Shown piece by piece: positions 36,162 through 44,851 of a DNA stretch of 64,000 nt (positions are counted from its first letter, which is position 1; the number at the start of each line of letters is the position of its first letter). Position numbers and translations under genes: made by a program. Origin of the DNA: Nocardioides sp. Soil805 (GTDB taxonomy: Bacteria; Actinomycetota; Actinomycetes; Propionibacteriales; Nocardioidaceae); contig NZ_LMSU01000002.1 in NCBI RefSeq assembly GCF_001429625.1, positions 186,001 to 250,000 of the forward strand, in the 5' to 3' direction. The notes beneath the pieces are model-generated. The model was not told the origin of the DNA and did no database searches. It saw only the letters and a program-made list of their open reading frames with translations.

Positions 36162-36350
36162 CAGGGTCGTTCTCGCGGGTCACATGGCTGTGCCCACCGC
36201 AGTCCGCTTACACCAACTCTGATTTCGCATGGGGGGTGCGACCCAAGCTCCAACGCGAACTTCAGCCTGATCCGCGAACTGCCCCATACCGCCGCCTGTC
36301 GTCGTGGGCGATGCCCGGCTGCAACTGCCGGTCAGTCCCGCAGGGGGCCT

Positions 36351-36545
36351 CTAGTCTTTGCGGGCGGGTCGGTGACTACCGCACTTGGTGCAGACCATCA
36401 GGGTTCGTTTCAGCTCATCCCTCTTCAGCGGCAGCACCTTGTGGTTTGTCTTGGTGTGACAGACGCCGCAGAAGTGATTCGTGTAGCGATCGTCCATATC
36501 GCAACGGTCGCAGACCGCGACGAGGGGCGAACGACAGACTGTCAT
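36351..36545 (-). CDS. Small zinc-ribbon protein
   Basis: 64 residues; GGAGGTGACCAAG before the ATG is the strongest ribosome site in the island. Three CxxC pairs (AVCDRCDMDD, HFCGVCHTK, MVCTKCGSH) would bind one or two zinc ions. Basic C-terminus SHRPARKD. Such short proteins often bind nucleic acid or act as modulators of a neighbouring enzyme. It runs leftward behind the nuclease gene at 36693 with a 147-bp gap. Confidence 0.75.
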   Translation of the reverse strand: MTVCRSPLVAVCDRCDMDDRYTNHFCGVCHTKTNHKVLPLKRDELKRTLMVCTKCGSHRPARKD

Positions 36546-36692
36546 CTTGGTCACCTCCAAAGGGAACGGCTGCGCCGTAGTTGCGCCTGAGGTCTTCGGC
36601 GCCAACTCGCAGGACGGGCCCCTACCGTTGGGACACGCCATTTGCCGCGAACTGCGCGCCCTGCATGTGGATCCTTTCGCCGCGAGCATGGT

Positions 36693-37523
36693 TCAACGGC
36701 GTCGGAGCGTCCCACTCTGGTCAATCCACCACACTTCTATGCCTGTGGCGCTCAGCGAGCCAGCAGTCTCGAAGTGCAACTGCCGGTAGCGCGGGAAGTC
36801 GGGAAGGGCGATCACGCTGCTCCAGGTTGGTTCCTTCCCACGTAAGCGCATTGCTGCAAGTACGGCCTGCGAATACCAGTGGCCAGCCTGGGTGCTGGGG
36901 CTTGCGCGTTTTTGCTCGCCGGCACGAGCGGGGTCGGCGTAGGTGCGGCTGGGGAAGCCCTTGACCTCGATGCCGACCGTCTGCCCGTCCCGAGCAGCAA
37001 TCACGTCGATGCCGTGCTCCTTGGTGGCGGTGTTGGCAACCGACAGGATGCGCCAGCCATCGGTTGCGAGCGCGGTCACCAACACGGCCTGGACGTTTGC
37101 TTCCGCGTGCCATTCATTCGCCGCCTGCGTGACCTCTGCGGACTCCGGCGGAGAAGCAGCACTGCCGGACGCTGGTCCCGGCTCGACCAAGTCGTCAGCG
37201 CGAGCTGTCCGACCCTGCTGTGCGCTTGCCCGTACCTCAGTGCCGTCGGCGGCGCGCCAGTCTTCGACTTCGTCTTGGGTGGCTAGCCGAAAGATGCCGC
37301 GATCGATCCGGGTAAGGAACGGCTCCTTCCCGGAGAACTGGGACCGGTCCCCAACGTTCCAGCACGCCCCGCGGATGTGCGTGCGCACGGTTCGATCATT
37401 GGCTTGGGATGGCGCGTGACGTCGGAACCACGACAGTGCCTCTTGAGACGTGAAGGGACCCGATTGAGTTTCGACGTACTCCCGCAATCGGTCCCAGACC
37501 GTGACTCGCTCGTTTGCATCCAC
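36693..37523 (-). CDS. PD-(D/E)XK nuclease with an N-terminal winged-helix-like domain
   Basis: 276 residues from a GTG at 37523 (GAAGG 4 nt upstream; the frame is open further up, so the start is uncertain). The N-terminal 85 residues (VWDRLREYVETQSGPFTSQEALSWF, TRIDRGIFRLA) look like a winged-helix DNA-reading domain. The C-terminal half carries the nuclease core HGIDVIAARDGQTVGIEVKGFPS (D...ExK), preceded by the helix VQAVLVTALATDGWRI, as in Mrr-like restriction endonucleases. No methyltransferase is adjacent, so either it cuts modified DNA (type IV) or the modification lies elsewhere. Divergent from the uracil-DNA glycosylase gene. Confidence 0.78.
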   Translation of the reverse strand: MDANERVTVWDRLREYVETQSGPFTSQEALSWFRRHAPSQANDRTVRTHIRGACWNVGDRSQFSGKEPFLTRIDRGIFRLATQDEVEDWRAADGTEVRASAQQGRTARADDLVEPGPASGSAASPPESAEVTQAANEWHAEANVQAVLVTALATDGWRILSVANTATKEHGIDVIAARDGQTVGIEVKGFPSRTYADPARAGEQKRASPSTQAGHWYSQAVLAAMRLRGKEPTWSSVIALPDFPRYRQLHFETAGSLSATGIEVWWIDQSGTLRRR

Positions 37524-37749
37524 GCCTTCAGGCTTACACAACGTGATCACAAAAAGACCTTGAACGGCGTGAAGGTTGCGGCATCGCTGAGCTTCTCGGC
37601 GCGGCGCTTCGCCCTCCGCGCCCACGTGGTACCCGGGTCTCTCCGCCGCCAGAGGACTCGAGCTTTGAGTGTCCCCGTCCGTCTCCGCGTCGGAGGATGC
37701 TCTTCGGTCCAAGGACTCTGCGACAGTCCCCAGCGCTACGCTCCCGTTC

Positions 37750-38484
37750 GTGACTGGAGCGCAGATCCTGGACCGCCTTGCCGGCGACGGGAGGATCGCC
37801 GCCGACTGGGTTGCGGGTCTTCGCGCGGCCGACGCTGGCATCGACACCAAGCTCGAGGCCTGCTTGGCGAAGGTGGCCGACGCCGGCCCCTACCTGCCAG
37901 TTGAGGAGGATGAGAACTCGGTCATCTGGCGAGCCTTCGAATTGCCCCTCAACCAAGTGCGGGTCCTGGTCCTCGGACAGGATCCCTACCCGAACCCGGC
38001 ACGCGCGACGGGCTTGAGCTTCTCCACCGGCCCGGGCGGCGATGTGCCGGATTCGCTAGCCAACATCTTCCGGGAGCTCCCCGTCGAGTACTCGCCGCCC
38101 AAGACCGGCGACCTCACCTCATGGACCAAGCAGGGCGTCATGCTGCTCAACCGCTCCCTGACCCTTCCCTGCGACATACAGCCACGGCCGAAGCGGCATA
38201 TCCGGTGGTGGTCGCCGCTGGCCGTAGCCACCGCGAAGGCAATCCGGGTGGAGGCCACTGCTCGGCCGATCGCCGCAATGCTTTGGGGAGTACCTGCCCA
38301 CGGCATGCGCAAGTACCTGGCGCCCGAGGTCGAAGTTTTCGCGTCCAGCCACCCGTCGCCGATGTCGGTACTCCGAACAGCCGGCGCCGAACCGGCGTTC
38401 GGCGGCTCCGATCCCTTCGGCAGGGTCAACCGCTGGTTCGCGAGCCGACACGTCGACCCCGTCGACTGGACCATCCTCGATTGA
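37750..38484 (+). CDS. Family-1-like uracil-DNA glycosylase
   Basis: 244 residues. TACGCT (37737-37742) lies 7 nt before the GTG, so a leaderless start is favoured. Ung motifs: VLGQDPYPNPARATGLSFS (catalytic Asp in GQDPY; the usual His after Tyr is Pro), GVMLLNRSLTLP (uracil-binding), MLWGVPAHGMRKYL, and SSHPSPMSVLR (HPSP catalytic His). These fit removal of uracil from DNA. Housekeeping Ung is normally elsewhere in actinobacteria, and the gene lies in a low-GC island divergent from a nuclease, so a second, island-borne copy is the likely reading. Confidence 0.85.
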   Translation: MTGAQILDRLAGDGRIAADWVAGLRAADAGIDTKLEACLAKVADAGPYLPVEEDENSVIWRAFELPLNQVRVLVLGQDPYPNPARATGLSFSTGPGGDVPDSLANIFRELPVEYSPPKTGDLTSWTKQGVMLLNRSLTLPCDIQPRPKRHIRWWSPLAVATAKAIRVEATARPIAAMLWGVPAHGMRKYLAPEVEVFASSHPSPMSVLRTAGAEPAFGGSDPFGRVNRWFASRHVDPVDWTILD

Positions 38485-38594
38485 GTCGACGCAGCGGGCC
38501 CAATGACCGCCTCACCCTGAGCGACCACTCATGCAGTCATTCGCCGCGGTAGCCCGTGCTGGCCATCGGCATGTGGACAGCGCATGCTTGTCAC

Positions 38595-39398
38595 ATGGAG
38601 CAGCCTCCCTTTGCGGTGGCCGTCGATCACCAGCGCGTCGATGCGTGGAGTCTCGTGCGTTTGCCGTTCGAGCCCCGGGGGTGGCTCCGCGACTACCGAG
38701 GCGCCCTACAACGCGCTCTGCGTGCGATAACGCCAAGCCCCACGGGCATCCTTGTCGCCGAGTACGGCACGCCAGATGACAGCTTCGTTGATCTTGAGAA
38801 CGTCCTGCTCTACAACGTCGGCACAGGTTGCTACGCGCACCTTGCCAAGCACGGGATCGTCTGCCAGCGTAAGGCGAGCGTCGATGACCTCCACCGCGTC
38901 ACCTACAGCGTCGTAGAGCCGGCGGCGGTGATTTCGCCCTCCGCCGCCGGACTTGCTTCGGCTCAGCTCACCCACATGCCAACAGCAAGTACGCCGGCGC
39001 ACTGGTGGGCCGACTTCCGCACGTCCCTACACGTCTACGCGGGCACGGCATACGACGGACGATTCGGCATTGAAGTTGACGTCGGATCGCGCTGGGACCG
39101 AGACCTTGCCTCCTCAATCAAGCCAATGCTGGACGGGCTCGTTGCTGCCCTGCACGCCCATGACGGATCCGAGCGTGACCACGTCTCTGCTGCACTCTCG
39201 TGTGTGGGCGAAGGTGGTCGCCTTTGGACTCTCCTGAACGATCCGAACCAAGCGATCTTCGGCAAGCGCCGGCTTGTGCGGCCCCACGGAACAGGCATCG
39301 CTTGGAACCCGGCGGACGAGCGTTGCGACTACTTCGCTGTCATACGGCGACCGCGGCCAGACGCACTGTCTGCAAGGATCGTCACGCTGATGCAATGA
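38595..39398 (+). CDS. Hypothetical protein
   Basis: 267 residues from the ATG at 38595; CATGCT sits 6 nt upstream and may be its -10. It reads as a soluble alpha/beta protein: VDHQRVDAWSLVRLPFEPRGW, GILVAEYGTPDDSFVDLENVLLYN, FGIEVDVGSRWDRDL. No motif or family recognised. The last gene of the island, after the glycosylase and on the same strand with a 110-bp gap. Confidence 0.68.
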   Translation: MEQPPFAVAVDHQRVDAWSLVRLPFEPRGWLRDYRGALQRALRAITPSPTGILVAEYGTPDDSFVDLENVLLYNVGTGCYAHLAKHGIVCQRKASVDDLHRVTYSVVEPAAVISPSAAGLASAQLTHMPTASTPAHWWADFRTSLHVYAGTAYDGRFGIEVDVGSRWDRDLASSIKPMLDGLVAALHAHDGSERDHVSAALSCVGEGGRLWTLLNDPNQAIFGKRRLVRPHGTGIAWNPADERCDYFAVIRRPRPDALSARIVTLMQ

Positions 39399-39609
39399 GG
39401 GCCTGTCTATGCCCCGCATCGCGACAGTCGAATAGGCGGACAACGCGGCCGCCTTAGACGACCTCATAATCTGTGACCTGGTGAGTCCTTTATCGTCTTC
39501 TCGCAACGCCATCGGCACAAGGACGTGTAAGCACATGCTGCGTACGGGCTTCTGGTGTGGCCGCCCGCAAAGCGCGGTATAGGCCCGCGACCTCGATAGC
39601 CTGCAGTGC

Positions 39610-40047
39610 ATGCCCATCAAGCTCGAGAACGTCGGGATCGCGGTCCGCGACCTCGAAGCGACGATCGCTTTCTTCACCGACCTGGGGCTCACCGTCCTCG
39701 GCCGCGACACGGTGAGCGGCGAGTGGACCGACACGGCCGTCGGCCTCGACGGCAACCACGCCAAGATCGCGATGCTCCAGACGCCGGACGGCAACGGTCG
39801 TCTGGAGCTCTTCGAGTACATCCATCCCGACGCGATCGAGACAGAGCCGACCCTGCCCAACGAGATCGGCATGCACCGCGTGGCGTTCTCGGTCGACGAC
39901 ATCGACGAGGCGCTCGAGATCGCCGCGCGGCACGGCTGCTACCCGCTGCGCGGCGTGGCGACGTACGAGGACATCTACAAGCTCACCTATCTCCGCGGCC
40001 CCAGCGGCATCCTGGTCATGCTCGCCGAGGAGCTGCAGAAGGGCTGA
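39610..40047 (+). CDS. VOC-superfamily protein (glyoxalase-like)
   Basis: 145 residues; TAGCCT (39597-39602) is 7 nt before the ATG. Two paired beta-alpha-beta-beta-beta modules are visible (LENVGIAVRDLEATIAFFTDLG and IGMHRVAFSVDDIDEALEIAA), with His and Glu candidates for the metal site (RLELFEYIHP). Members act as lyases, epimerases or dioxygenases on small molecules. The 210 bp before it show no gene; there the GC content returns to the level of the main chromosome. Confidence 0.85.
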   Translation: MPIKLENVGIAVRDLEATIAFFTDLGLTVLGRDTVSGEWTDTAVGLDGNHAKIAMLQTPDGNGRLELFEYIHPDAIETEPTLPNEIGMHRVAFSVDDIDEALEIAARHGCYPLRGVATYEDIYKLTYLRGPSGILVMLAEELQKG

Positions 40048-40144
40048 CCCCTGCTCTCCGTCGGTGACCGCATCAAGGGGCACGGGCGAGGCCGAACGTA
40101 GGCTCGGGCGTGCCAGCCCGCCTCATGCGCAGCCGAGGAGTCTC

Positions 40145-40951
40145 GTGTCCCGCACATCCACCCGATTCCGGACGATCATGCCCAGCTCCGGACGCGCCGC
40201 CCTCGGCGCGACCATCGCCGGCGGCGTCCTGTCCGGCCTGACGGCCGCTCCCGAGCGCGTGGGCCGGCTGTTCCGGCGGCGCTTCCCGACGGTGGCCGTG
40301 ACCGGCATGACCGGGGTCGGCAAGACCGAGCTGGCCAACCGGCTCACCCGGCGCACCTCCGGCGACGGCGTGGGCGAGGTGGGCTCGGCCGTCATGGAGC
40401 GACGTACCCGCCGCTCGCGCAGGCTGCAGGGCTTCCGGTTCCTCGTGGTCCCGGGGGACAACGCGGCCACGCGGCTCTCGGCCCTCGACGAGGTCTTCCA
40501 CGACGAGCCGGTCGACGGGATCATCCACGTCGTCGCCAACGGGTACGCCACGCCCCGGCGTGTGGCCGGCACGTCCGGCCAGGCGACGGCCAGCCGCGAG
40601 GAGCAGCTTGCCGCCGAGCTCGAGGACTGGTCGATCACCGCGCACCGCATCGCCTCCATGGCCGTCCGCCGCGACCGACCCATCTGGCTCGTCATCGCCG
40701 TCACCAAGACCGACCTGTACGCCGACGAGCTGGACGACGTCGTCGAGTACTACTCCCCGGGGAGCGGGTCGCCCTTCGGCACCAAGGTCGACGAGCTCCG
40801 CGCGCTCGCCGGCGGCGCGAAGCTCTCGGTCGACGTGCTCCCGGTGTCGAGCCAGGGCGGCGACCGCACGTCGGCTGTCTCGGCCAAGAAGGCCGGCGCG
40901 ATGGTGGACGCCCTCGCGGTCCGGCTCGCCCAGCTCAGCGGTCACGTCTGA
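40145..40951 (+). CDS. P-loop GTPase-like protein
   Basis: 268 residues from a GTG at 40145 with GAGGAG 6 nt upstream. Walker A/G1 is VTGMTGVGKTELANRL; the G4 motif is VIAVTKTDLYADE; the G5-like VLPVSSQGG follows. The G3 region reads VVPGDNAATRLSALDE instead of DxPG. A short N-terminal hydrophobic segment (GATIAGGVLSGLTAAPE) may associate with the membrane. Function unknown. Confidence 0.75.
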   Translation: MSRTSTRFRTIMPSSGRAALGATIAGGVLSGLTAAPERVGRLFRRRFPTVAVTGMTGVGKTELANRLTRRTSGDGVGEVGSAVMERRTRRSRRLQGFRFLVVPGDNAATRLSALDEVFHDEPVDGIIHVVANGYATPRRVAGTSGQATASREEQLAAELEDWSITAHRIASMAVRRDRPIWLVIAVTKTDLYADELDDVVEYYSPGSGSPFGTKVDELRALAGGAKLSVDVLPVSSQGGDRTSAVSAKKAGAMVDALAVRLAQLSGHV

Positions 40952-40957
40952 CGACCC

Positions 40958-41437
40958 TCATCCCTGGTACGGCGGCGCGACACCCCATCCCCATCGTGGA
41001 GTGGGAGCGTGCTCGACGGGTGTGGCCCCTGGCTGCGAGTTCTCCATGGCCAGCCGGGTGCCCCACTCGAGGTACCCGATGATGGCCGCCCGGAACTCCG
41101 GGTCGGTGGGCAGCTCTGCCTCGTCGGCGGCGAGGCTCATCGTGGCGGCGAACCGCTGCCGCTGCGCCGGGGTGATGGCCAACCCGAGGTGGTGTCGGAG
41201 CATCGACTCGTACCCACCGTGCTGCTGGGTGTAGGTGTCCGGGCCGCCCAGCACCTCGGCCCACCACGCCGCGACGTGCTCGCGGTGGTGCACCGAGACC
41301 CCGCCCGGGAAGAAGCCGGACAAGTCGTCGTCGGCCTCCACGCGGTCGTAGAAGCAGTCGATCATCCGGCGTAGCGGCACGAGGCCGCCCGCCCATGAGT
41401 ACAACGTGGGCAGCTCCGGCTCGCCGATGTCGCTCAT
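40958..41437 (-). CDS. Group II truncated haemoglobin
   Basis: 159 residues. LYSWAGGLVPLRRMIDCFYDRV and HHREHVAAWWAEVLGGPDTYTQQHGGYESML are typical of group II (trHbO) globins: the proximal His lies in REHVAAWW, a Trp occupies the position that closes the haem pocket, and the C-terminus RWGWGVAPPYQG is a family signature. These bind O2 and NO or serve in redox protection. Confidence 0.9.
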   Translation of the reverse strand: MSDIGEPELPTLYSWAGGLVPLRRMIDCFYDRVEADDDLSGFFPGGVSVHHREHVAAWWAEVLGGPDTYTQQHGGYESMLRHHLGLAITPAQRQRFAATMSLAADEAELPTDPEFRAAIIGYLEWGTRLAMENSQPGATPVEHAPTPRWGWGVAPPYQG

Positions 41438-41502
41438 GACCTCAGTAGACCCCGGACGTGCCCGTGCACGCGACCGGTCAGAGGGGAACGACAAACGTGA
41501 CG

Positions 41503-42735
41503 TCAGTCGGTGGCGAGCTCGTCGTCGACGTACACGGGGCGCGAGACGCGCAGCCCCGCCCAGGTGAAGGGGACGACGGTGGCCATCAGCAGCAGGATCG
41601 GGATCGTCCAGCTGTCGGTGGCGGCGTGCAGGATCCCGACGAGCACGGGGCCGACCGCCGCGAGCAGGTAGCCGACCGGCTGGACGAAGCCGGACAGCCG
41701 GGCCGTGACGGCGTGGTCGCGAGTGCGGGCGGTGAGCATCGCGATGGTCGTGGGGAACGCGAAGCCGGAGAAGCCGAGCAGCAGCGCCCACAGCCACGGC
41801 AATGTCGCCGGGGCCAGGAGGAGCCCGGAGTAGCCCGCGAGCAGGGCCACGCTGAAGGAGGCCATCCACGGCGTCAGGTTCGGCGAGCGGGCGATCACCG
41901 TCGGCATCATCAGCGCACCGACGACCCCGAACGCCGTGAGCATCGCCTGCATGGCGCCCGCGGCCGACGGGGAGAGGCCGGCGTCGCGGTAGATCTGGGG
42001 CAGCCAGCCGAACTGCACGTAGGCGTGCATCGACTGCACGGCGAAGAGGGTCGCCATCGCCACGGCGGTGCGGGAGTGGAAGATCCGCAGGGTCGGGTCG
42101 GCGGCGGGCTCCTCCGCCGGCGTCAATGAGCGCTCACGGAAGGCCAGCCACGCCCAGATCGGCAGCGCCGTCAGCGCCACCAGTCCCCACATGGCCAAGG
42201 CCTTGCTCCAGCCGACCTCGGCGGCCACCGGCGCGGTGAGCGCGGAGCCGAGCGTGCCGCCGACGATGAGGCCGGTGCCGTAGATCGTCGGCAGCAGCAC
42301 GTTGCCGGACGAGGGATGCGCCTTGATCCACGCCGGGACCAGCACGTTGCCCACGGCCATGCCGGACAGCGCCACCGCCGACAGGGCGAGGAACACCCAC
42401 GCGGTGTCGGTCTGGCTGCGCAGCAGCAGGCCCGCCGCGGCCAGCGTGATACCGACCGCGATGCCCGTCGTGATGCCGATCCGGCGCGCGATGCCCACCG
42501 CGGCCGCGCCGACCAGTCCGAAGCACAGCCCGGGCAGGCCGGTGAGGATGCCGGCCACGCCGGAGCCGGTGCCGAGCCCGGCGGTGATCTCCTCCAGGAC
42601 CGGCCCGACCGAGGAGGCGCCCGGCCTCAGGTTGATGGCGATCAGGACCGTGGCGACGATCGCCACCCCGCGGCCCATCGTCTTCTTGCGGTCCCGCGAG
42701 GGCTCCGTCGGGGCCTTCGGGGCAGAAGTGTGCAC
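41503..42735 (-). CDS. MFS transporter of the CynX/NimT group
   Basis: 410 residues from a GTG at 42735, supported by TACGCT 7 nt upstream (leaderless). Twelve hydrophobic helices start at VAIVATVLIAINLRPGASSVGP, which is the opening signature of cyanate/nitroimidazole transporters (CynX/NimT). The gene has its own promoter signal and follows the GntR operon, but it may also receive readthrough. Substrate unknown. Confidence 0.87.
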   Translation of the reverse strand: MHTSAPKAPTEPSRDRKKTMGRGVAIVATVLIAINLRPGASSVGPVLEEITAGLGTGSGVAGILTGLPGLCFGLVGAAAVGIARRIGITTGIAVGITLAAAGLLLRSQTDTAWVFLALSAVALSGMAVGNVLVPAWIKAHPSSGNVLLPTIYGTGLIVGGTLGSALTAPVAAEVGWSKALAMWGLVALTALPIWAWLAFRERSLTPAEEPAADPTLRIFHSRTAVAMATLFAVQSMHAYVQFGWLPQIYRDAGLSPSAAGAMQAMLTAFGVVGALMMPTVIARSPNLTPWMASFSVALLAGYSGLLLAPATLPWLWALLLGFSGFAFPTTIAMLTARTRDHAVTARLSGFVQPVGYLLAAVGPVLVGILHAATDSWTIPILLLMATVVPFTWAGLRVSRPVYVDDELATD

Positions 42736-42802
42736 GTCATTGAGCGTAGGTGAGCGCGGACGGCCGTCCGGAGCCAGCCCGGGTGGGACCGGGTCCGGCG
42801 CC

Positions 42803-43492
42803 TCAGGCACCGGACCGCAGCTCCACCGACACCTCGCCGAGCGCCGGCGCGAGCACGTGCCACGACCCGCCGCCGCTCACGTCGATGGGGGCGACCACCG
42901 AGCCGGTGATGACCACGTCGCCGGCCGACAGCGCCGCCCCGCACGACGCCAGGGTCGAGGCGGCCGAGGCCAGGACCTTCCCCGGCTCGCCCGTGAGGTC
43001 GAAGGGCGTCGAGGTCGACGCGAACGCCTCGCCGTCGCGGGACACGGTGAAGGAGAGGCCGGCAGGCAGGACCCGGACGACCGTCCCGAGCAGCACGTGC
43101 CGGTGGAAGATGTTGCCGGCCAGCACCTCCCCGATGTCGGACGGCGGCGGGTCGAGGTCGGCGAGCTCGATCGCCACCGACCAGCCCGCCACCGCCGCCA
43201 GCGCCTCGTCAGGGGTCGCGTCGGCCGCCACGTCGGCGCCGAGGTGGGCGGCCACCTCCGCCTCCAGCATCGGGGTGGTCCACCCCGTGACGTCCACGTC
43301 CGCCCCGGAGGCCAGCAGCCGGTCGGCGGTGAGGAAGCCGACCAGCGGGCGGTCGGTGCCGAAGAGGGCCAGTGCCGCAGGCGCACCGAAGCCGAGCTTC
43401 CACCCCAGCGGGCCGGCGCCAGAGGAGTGAGCCTCGGCACGGACGGCGAGCATCGCCGTCGTACCGGCGTGGATCCGCGGGTCGAGGCTCAC
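42803..43492 (-). CDS. 2-oxopent-4-enoate hydratase/FAH-family protein
   Basis: 229 residues from a GTG that overlaps the cupin stop (GTGA). The fold is that of the hydratase/decarboxylase group: GPLGWKLGFGAP, metal-binding MLEAEVAAHLGAD (ExE), EVLAGNIFHRHVLLGT, and VITGSVVAPIDVSGG near the end. Members hydrate or decarboxylate 2-oxoacids from aromatic ring cleavage. It is the last gene of the leftward GntR operon and supports a ring-cleavage or side-chain pathway. Confidence 0.8.
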   Translation of the reverse strand: MSLDPRIHAGTTAMLAVRAEAHSSGAGPLGWKLGFGAPAALALFGTDRPLVGFLTADRLLASGADVDVTGWTTPMLEAEVAAHLGADVAADATPDEALAAVAGWSVAIELADLDPPPSDIGEVLAGNIFHRHVLLGTVVRVLPAGLSFTVSRDGEAFASTSTPFDLTGEPGKVLASAASTLASCGAALSAGDVVITGSVVAPIDVSGGGSWHVLAPALGEVSVELRSGA

Positions 43493-43929
43493 GACGGGTC
43501 GTCGAACTCGTCGTCGGGACCGGGCATCCCGTAGCCCGCGGCGGCCAGCGACCCGGCGCCGCTCCAACCCCAGATGAGCAGCACGTCCTCGTCCCCGGTG
43601 TTGACGAACCCGTGGTAGTTGCCGCGCGGGGTGAAGATCACGTCCCCGGCCTGCGACGGCTCACGACCCTTGTTGGTGTGGATCTCGCCGCGACCCGACA
43701 TCACCACGAGGAACTCGTCGGCGTCGGTGTGCAGGTGCCGTTCGTGGCGGGCGCCCGGCGGCAGCACGGTCCGCCCGACGGTGAGGCCGTCGGAGCGGCC
43801 GCGCTCGGAGTTGATGAGGTACTGCACCTGCATGTCGACCCAGCCCTCCTCCTCGCGCAGGCCCTGCTCGAGGGGGACCTCGTCGACGGTGGTGCGGAAG
43901 GGCGGCTTCGCCTGCTCGGAGGTCGTCAT
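43489..43929 (-). CDS. Cupin-domain protein
   Basis: 146 residues; overlaps both neighbours by four bases (ATGA, GTGA). The double-stranded beta-helix motif 1 is ARHERHLHTDADEFLVVMSG with two or three metal-binding His and a Glu, motif 2 is GDVIFTPRGNYHGFVNTG. Could be a dioxygenase, isomerase or ligand-binding protein; in this operon an enzymatic step is likely. Confidence 0.82.
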   Translation of the reverse strand: MTTSEQAKPPFRTTVDEVPLEQGLREEEGWVDMQVQYLINSERGRSDGLTVGRTVLPPGARHERHLHTDADEFLVVMSGRGEIHTNKGREPSQAGDVIFTPRGNYHGFVNTGDEDVLLIWGWSGAGSLAAAGYGMPGPDDEFDDPS

Positions 43930-44822
43930 CGGACCTCCACCCCCGCGGCCCGGCGGTAGACGTCGGCGACGCTGACCAGGAAGTCGCGGTCGGCCAGCTC
44001 GCTGCTGCGGGCGGCGCTGAGCATCTCGCTCGCGGCCGAGCAGGTCGGCAGCATGACGCCGAGCGTGCGGCCCAGCTCCTGGGCGAGGACCAGGTCCTTC
44101 TGCTGCAGCTCGACGTCGGCGAAGACGGTGTCGTCGTCGACCAGCAGCGGCGCGCGGTAGCCGATCACCGGCGAGGCGATCACGCTCTTGAGCGCGGCGT
44201 CCACCACGGCGGCCCGGTCGACGCCGGCCTTCTCCACCAGCGTCACCGCCTCCGCGAAGGCCGTCACCGACACGACGAGCGAGAGGTTGATCGCCACCTT
44301 GGTGAGGATCGCGTGGCCGTTGGGGCCGATGTAGGTGACCTTGGGGCCGATGGCGTGCAGCAGCTTCTCGACGTGGTCGTACGCCGATCGCTCACCGCCG
44401 ACCATCACCGACATCTGGCCGGCGGCCAGGGTCGCGGGTGACCCGGAGACGGGGGTGTCGAGGTAGCGCGCGCCGGTCGCGGCGACCTCCTCCGACAGCG
44501 CGACGCTGCGCTCGGGGGCGATGGTGCTCAGGTCGGCCCACACCTGGCCGGCACCGAGGCCTGCGAGCAGGCCGTCGTCGCCGTGCGCCGCGCCCTCGAT
44601 CGCGGCGGTGTTGGTGAGCATCGTGAGGACGACGTTGCACTGCTCGGCCACCTCGCGGGGCGTGTCCGCCCAGCCCATCCCGGCGTCGATGAGGTCCTGG
44701 GCCTTGCTGCGTGTCCGGTTCCACCCGACCACGGTGTGGCCCGCGTCCATGAGCCGCCGGGCGATCCCGGAGCCCATGGCCCCGAGCCCCACGAACCCCA
44801 CGCGTTCGATGTGGTTGTACAT
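43926..44822 (-). CDS. NAD(P)-dependent beta-hydroxyacid dehydrogenase (second copy)
   Basis: 298 residues with GAGAGGAGC before the ATG. VGFVGLGAMGSGIARRLMDAGH is the Rossmann turn, VGWNRTRSKAQDL suggests NADP, DTPVSGSPATLAAGQMSVMVGG is the substrate-binding signature, and the catalytic lysine lies in GHAILTKVAINLSL. It is a family relative of the gene at 24748 in the LacI locus, though clearly diverged. Role: oxidation of a hydroxyacid or reduction of a semialdehyde. Confidence 0.9.
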   Translation of the reverse strand: MYNHIERVGFVGLGAMGSGIARRLMDAGHTVVGWNRTRSKAQDLIDAGMGWADTPREVAEQCNVVLTMLTNTAAIEGAAHGDDGLLAGLGAGQVWADLSTIAPERSVALSEEVAATGARYLDTPVSGSPATLAAGQMSVMVGGERSAYDHVEKLLHAIGPKVTYIGPNGHAILTKVAINLSLVVSVTAFAEAVTLVEKAGVDRAAVVDAALKSVIASPVIGYRAPLLVDDDTVFADVELQQKDLVLAQELGRTLGVMLPTCSAASEMLSAARSSELADRDFLVSVADVYRRAAGVEVR

Positions 44823-44851
44823 GCCTCGCTCCTCTCGTGCCTGTCGGTGCG

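Noticed and set aside
42735..42810. GTG at 42810 as the start of the CynX-type transporter
   Set aside because: It overlaps the hydratase gene and has no promoter or ribosome site, whereas the GTG at 42735 follows TACGCT at leaderless spacing and gives the usual short N-terminus.
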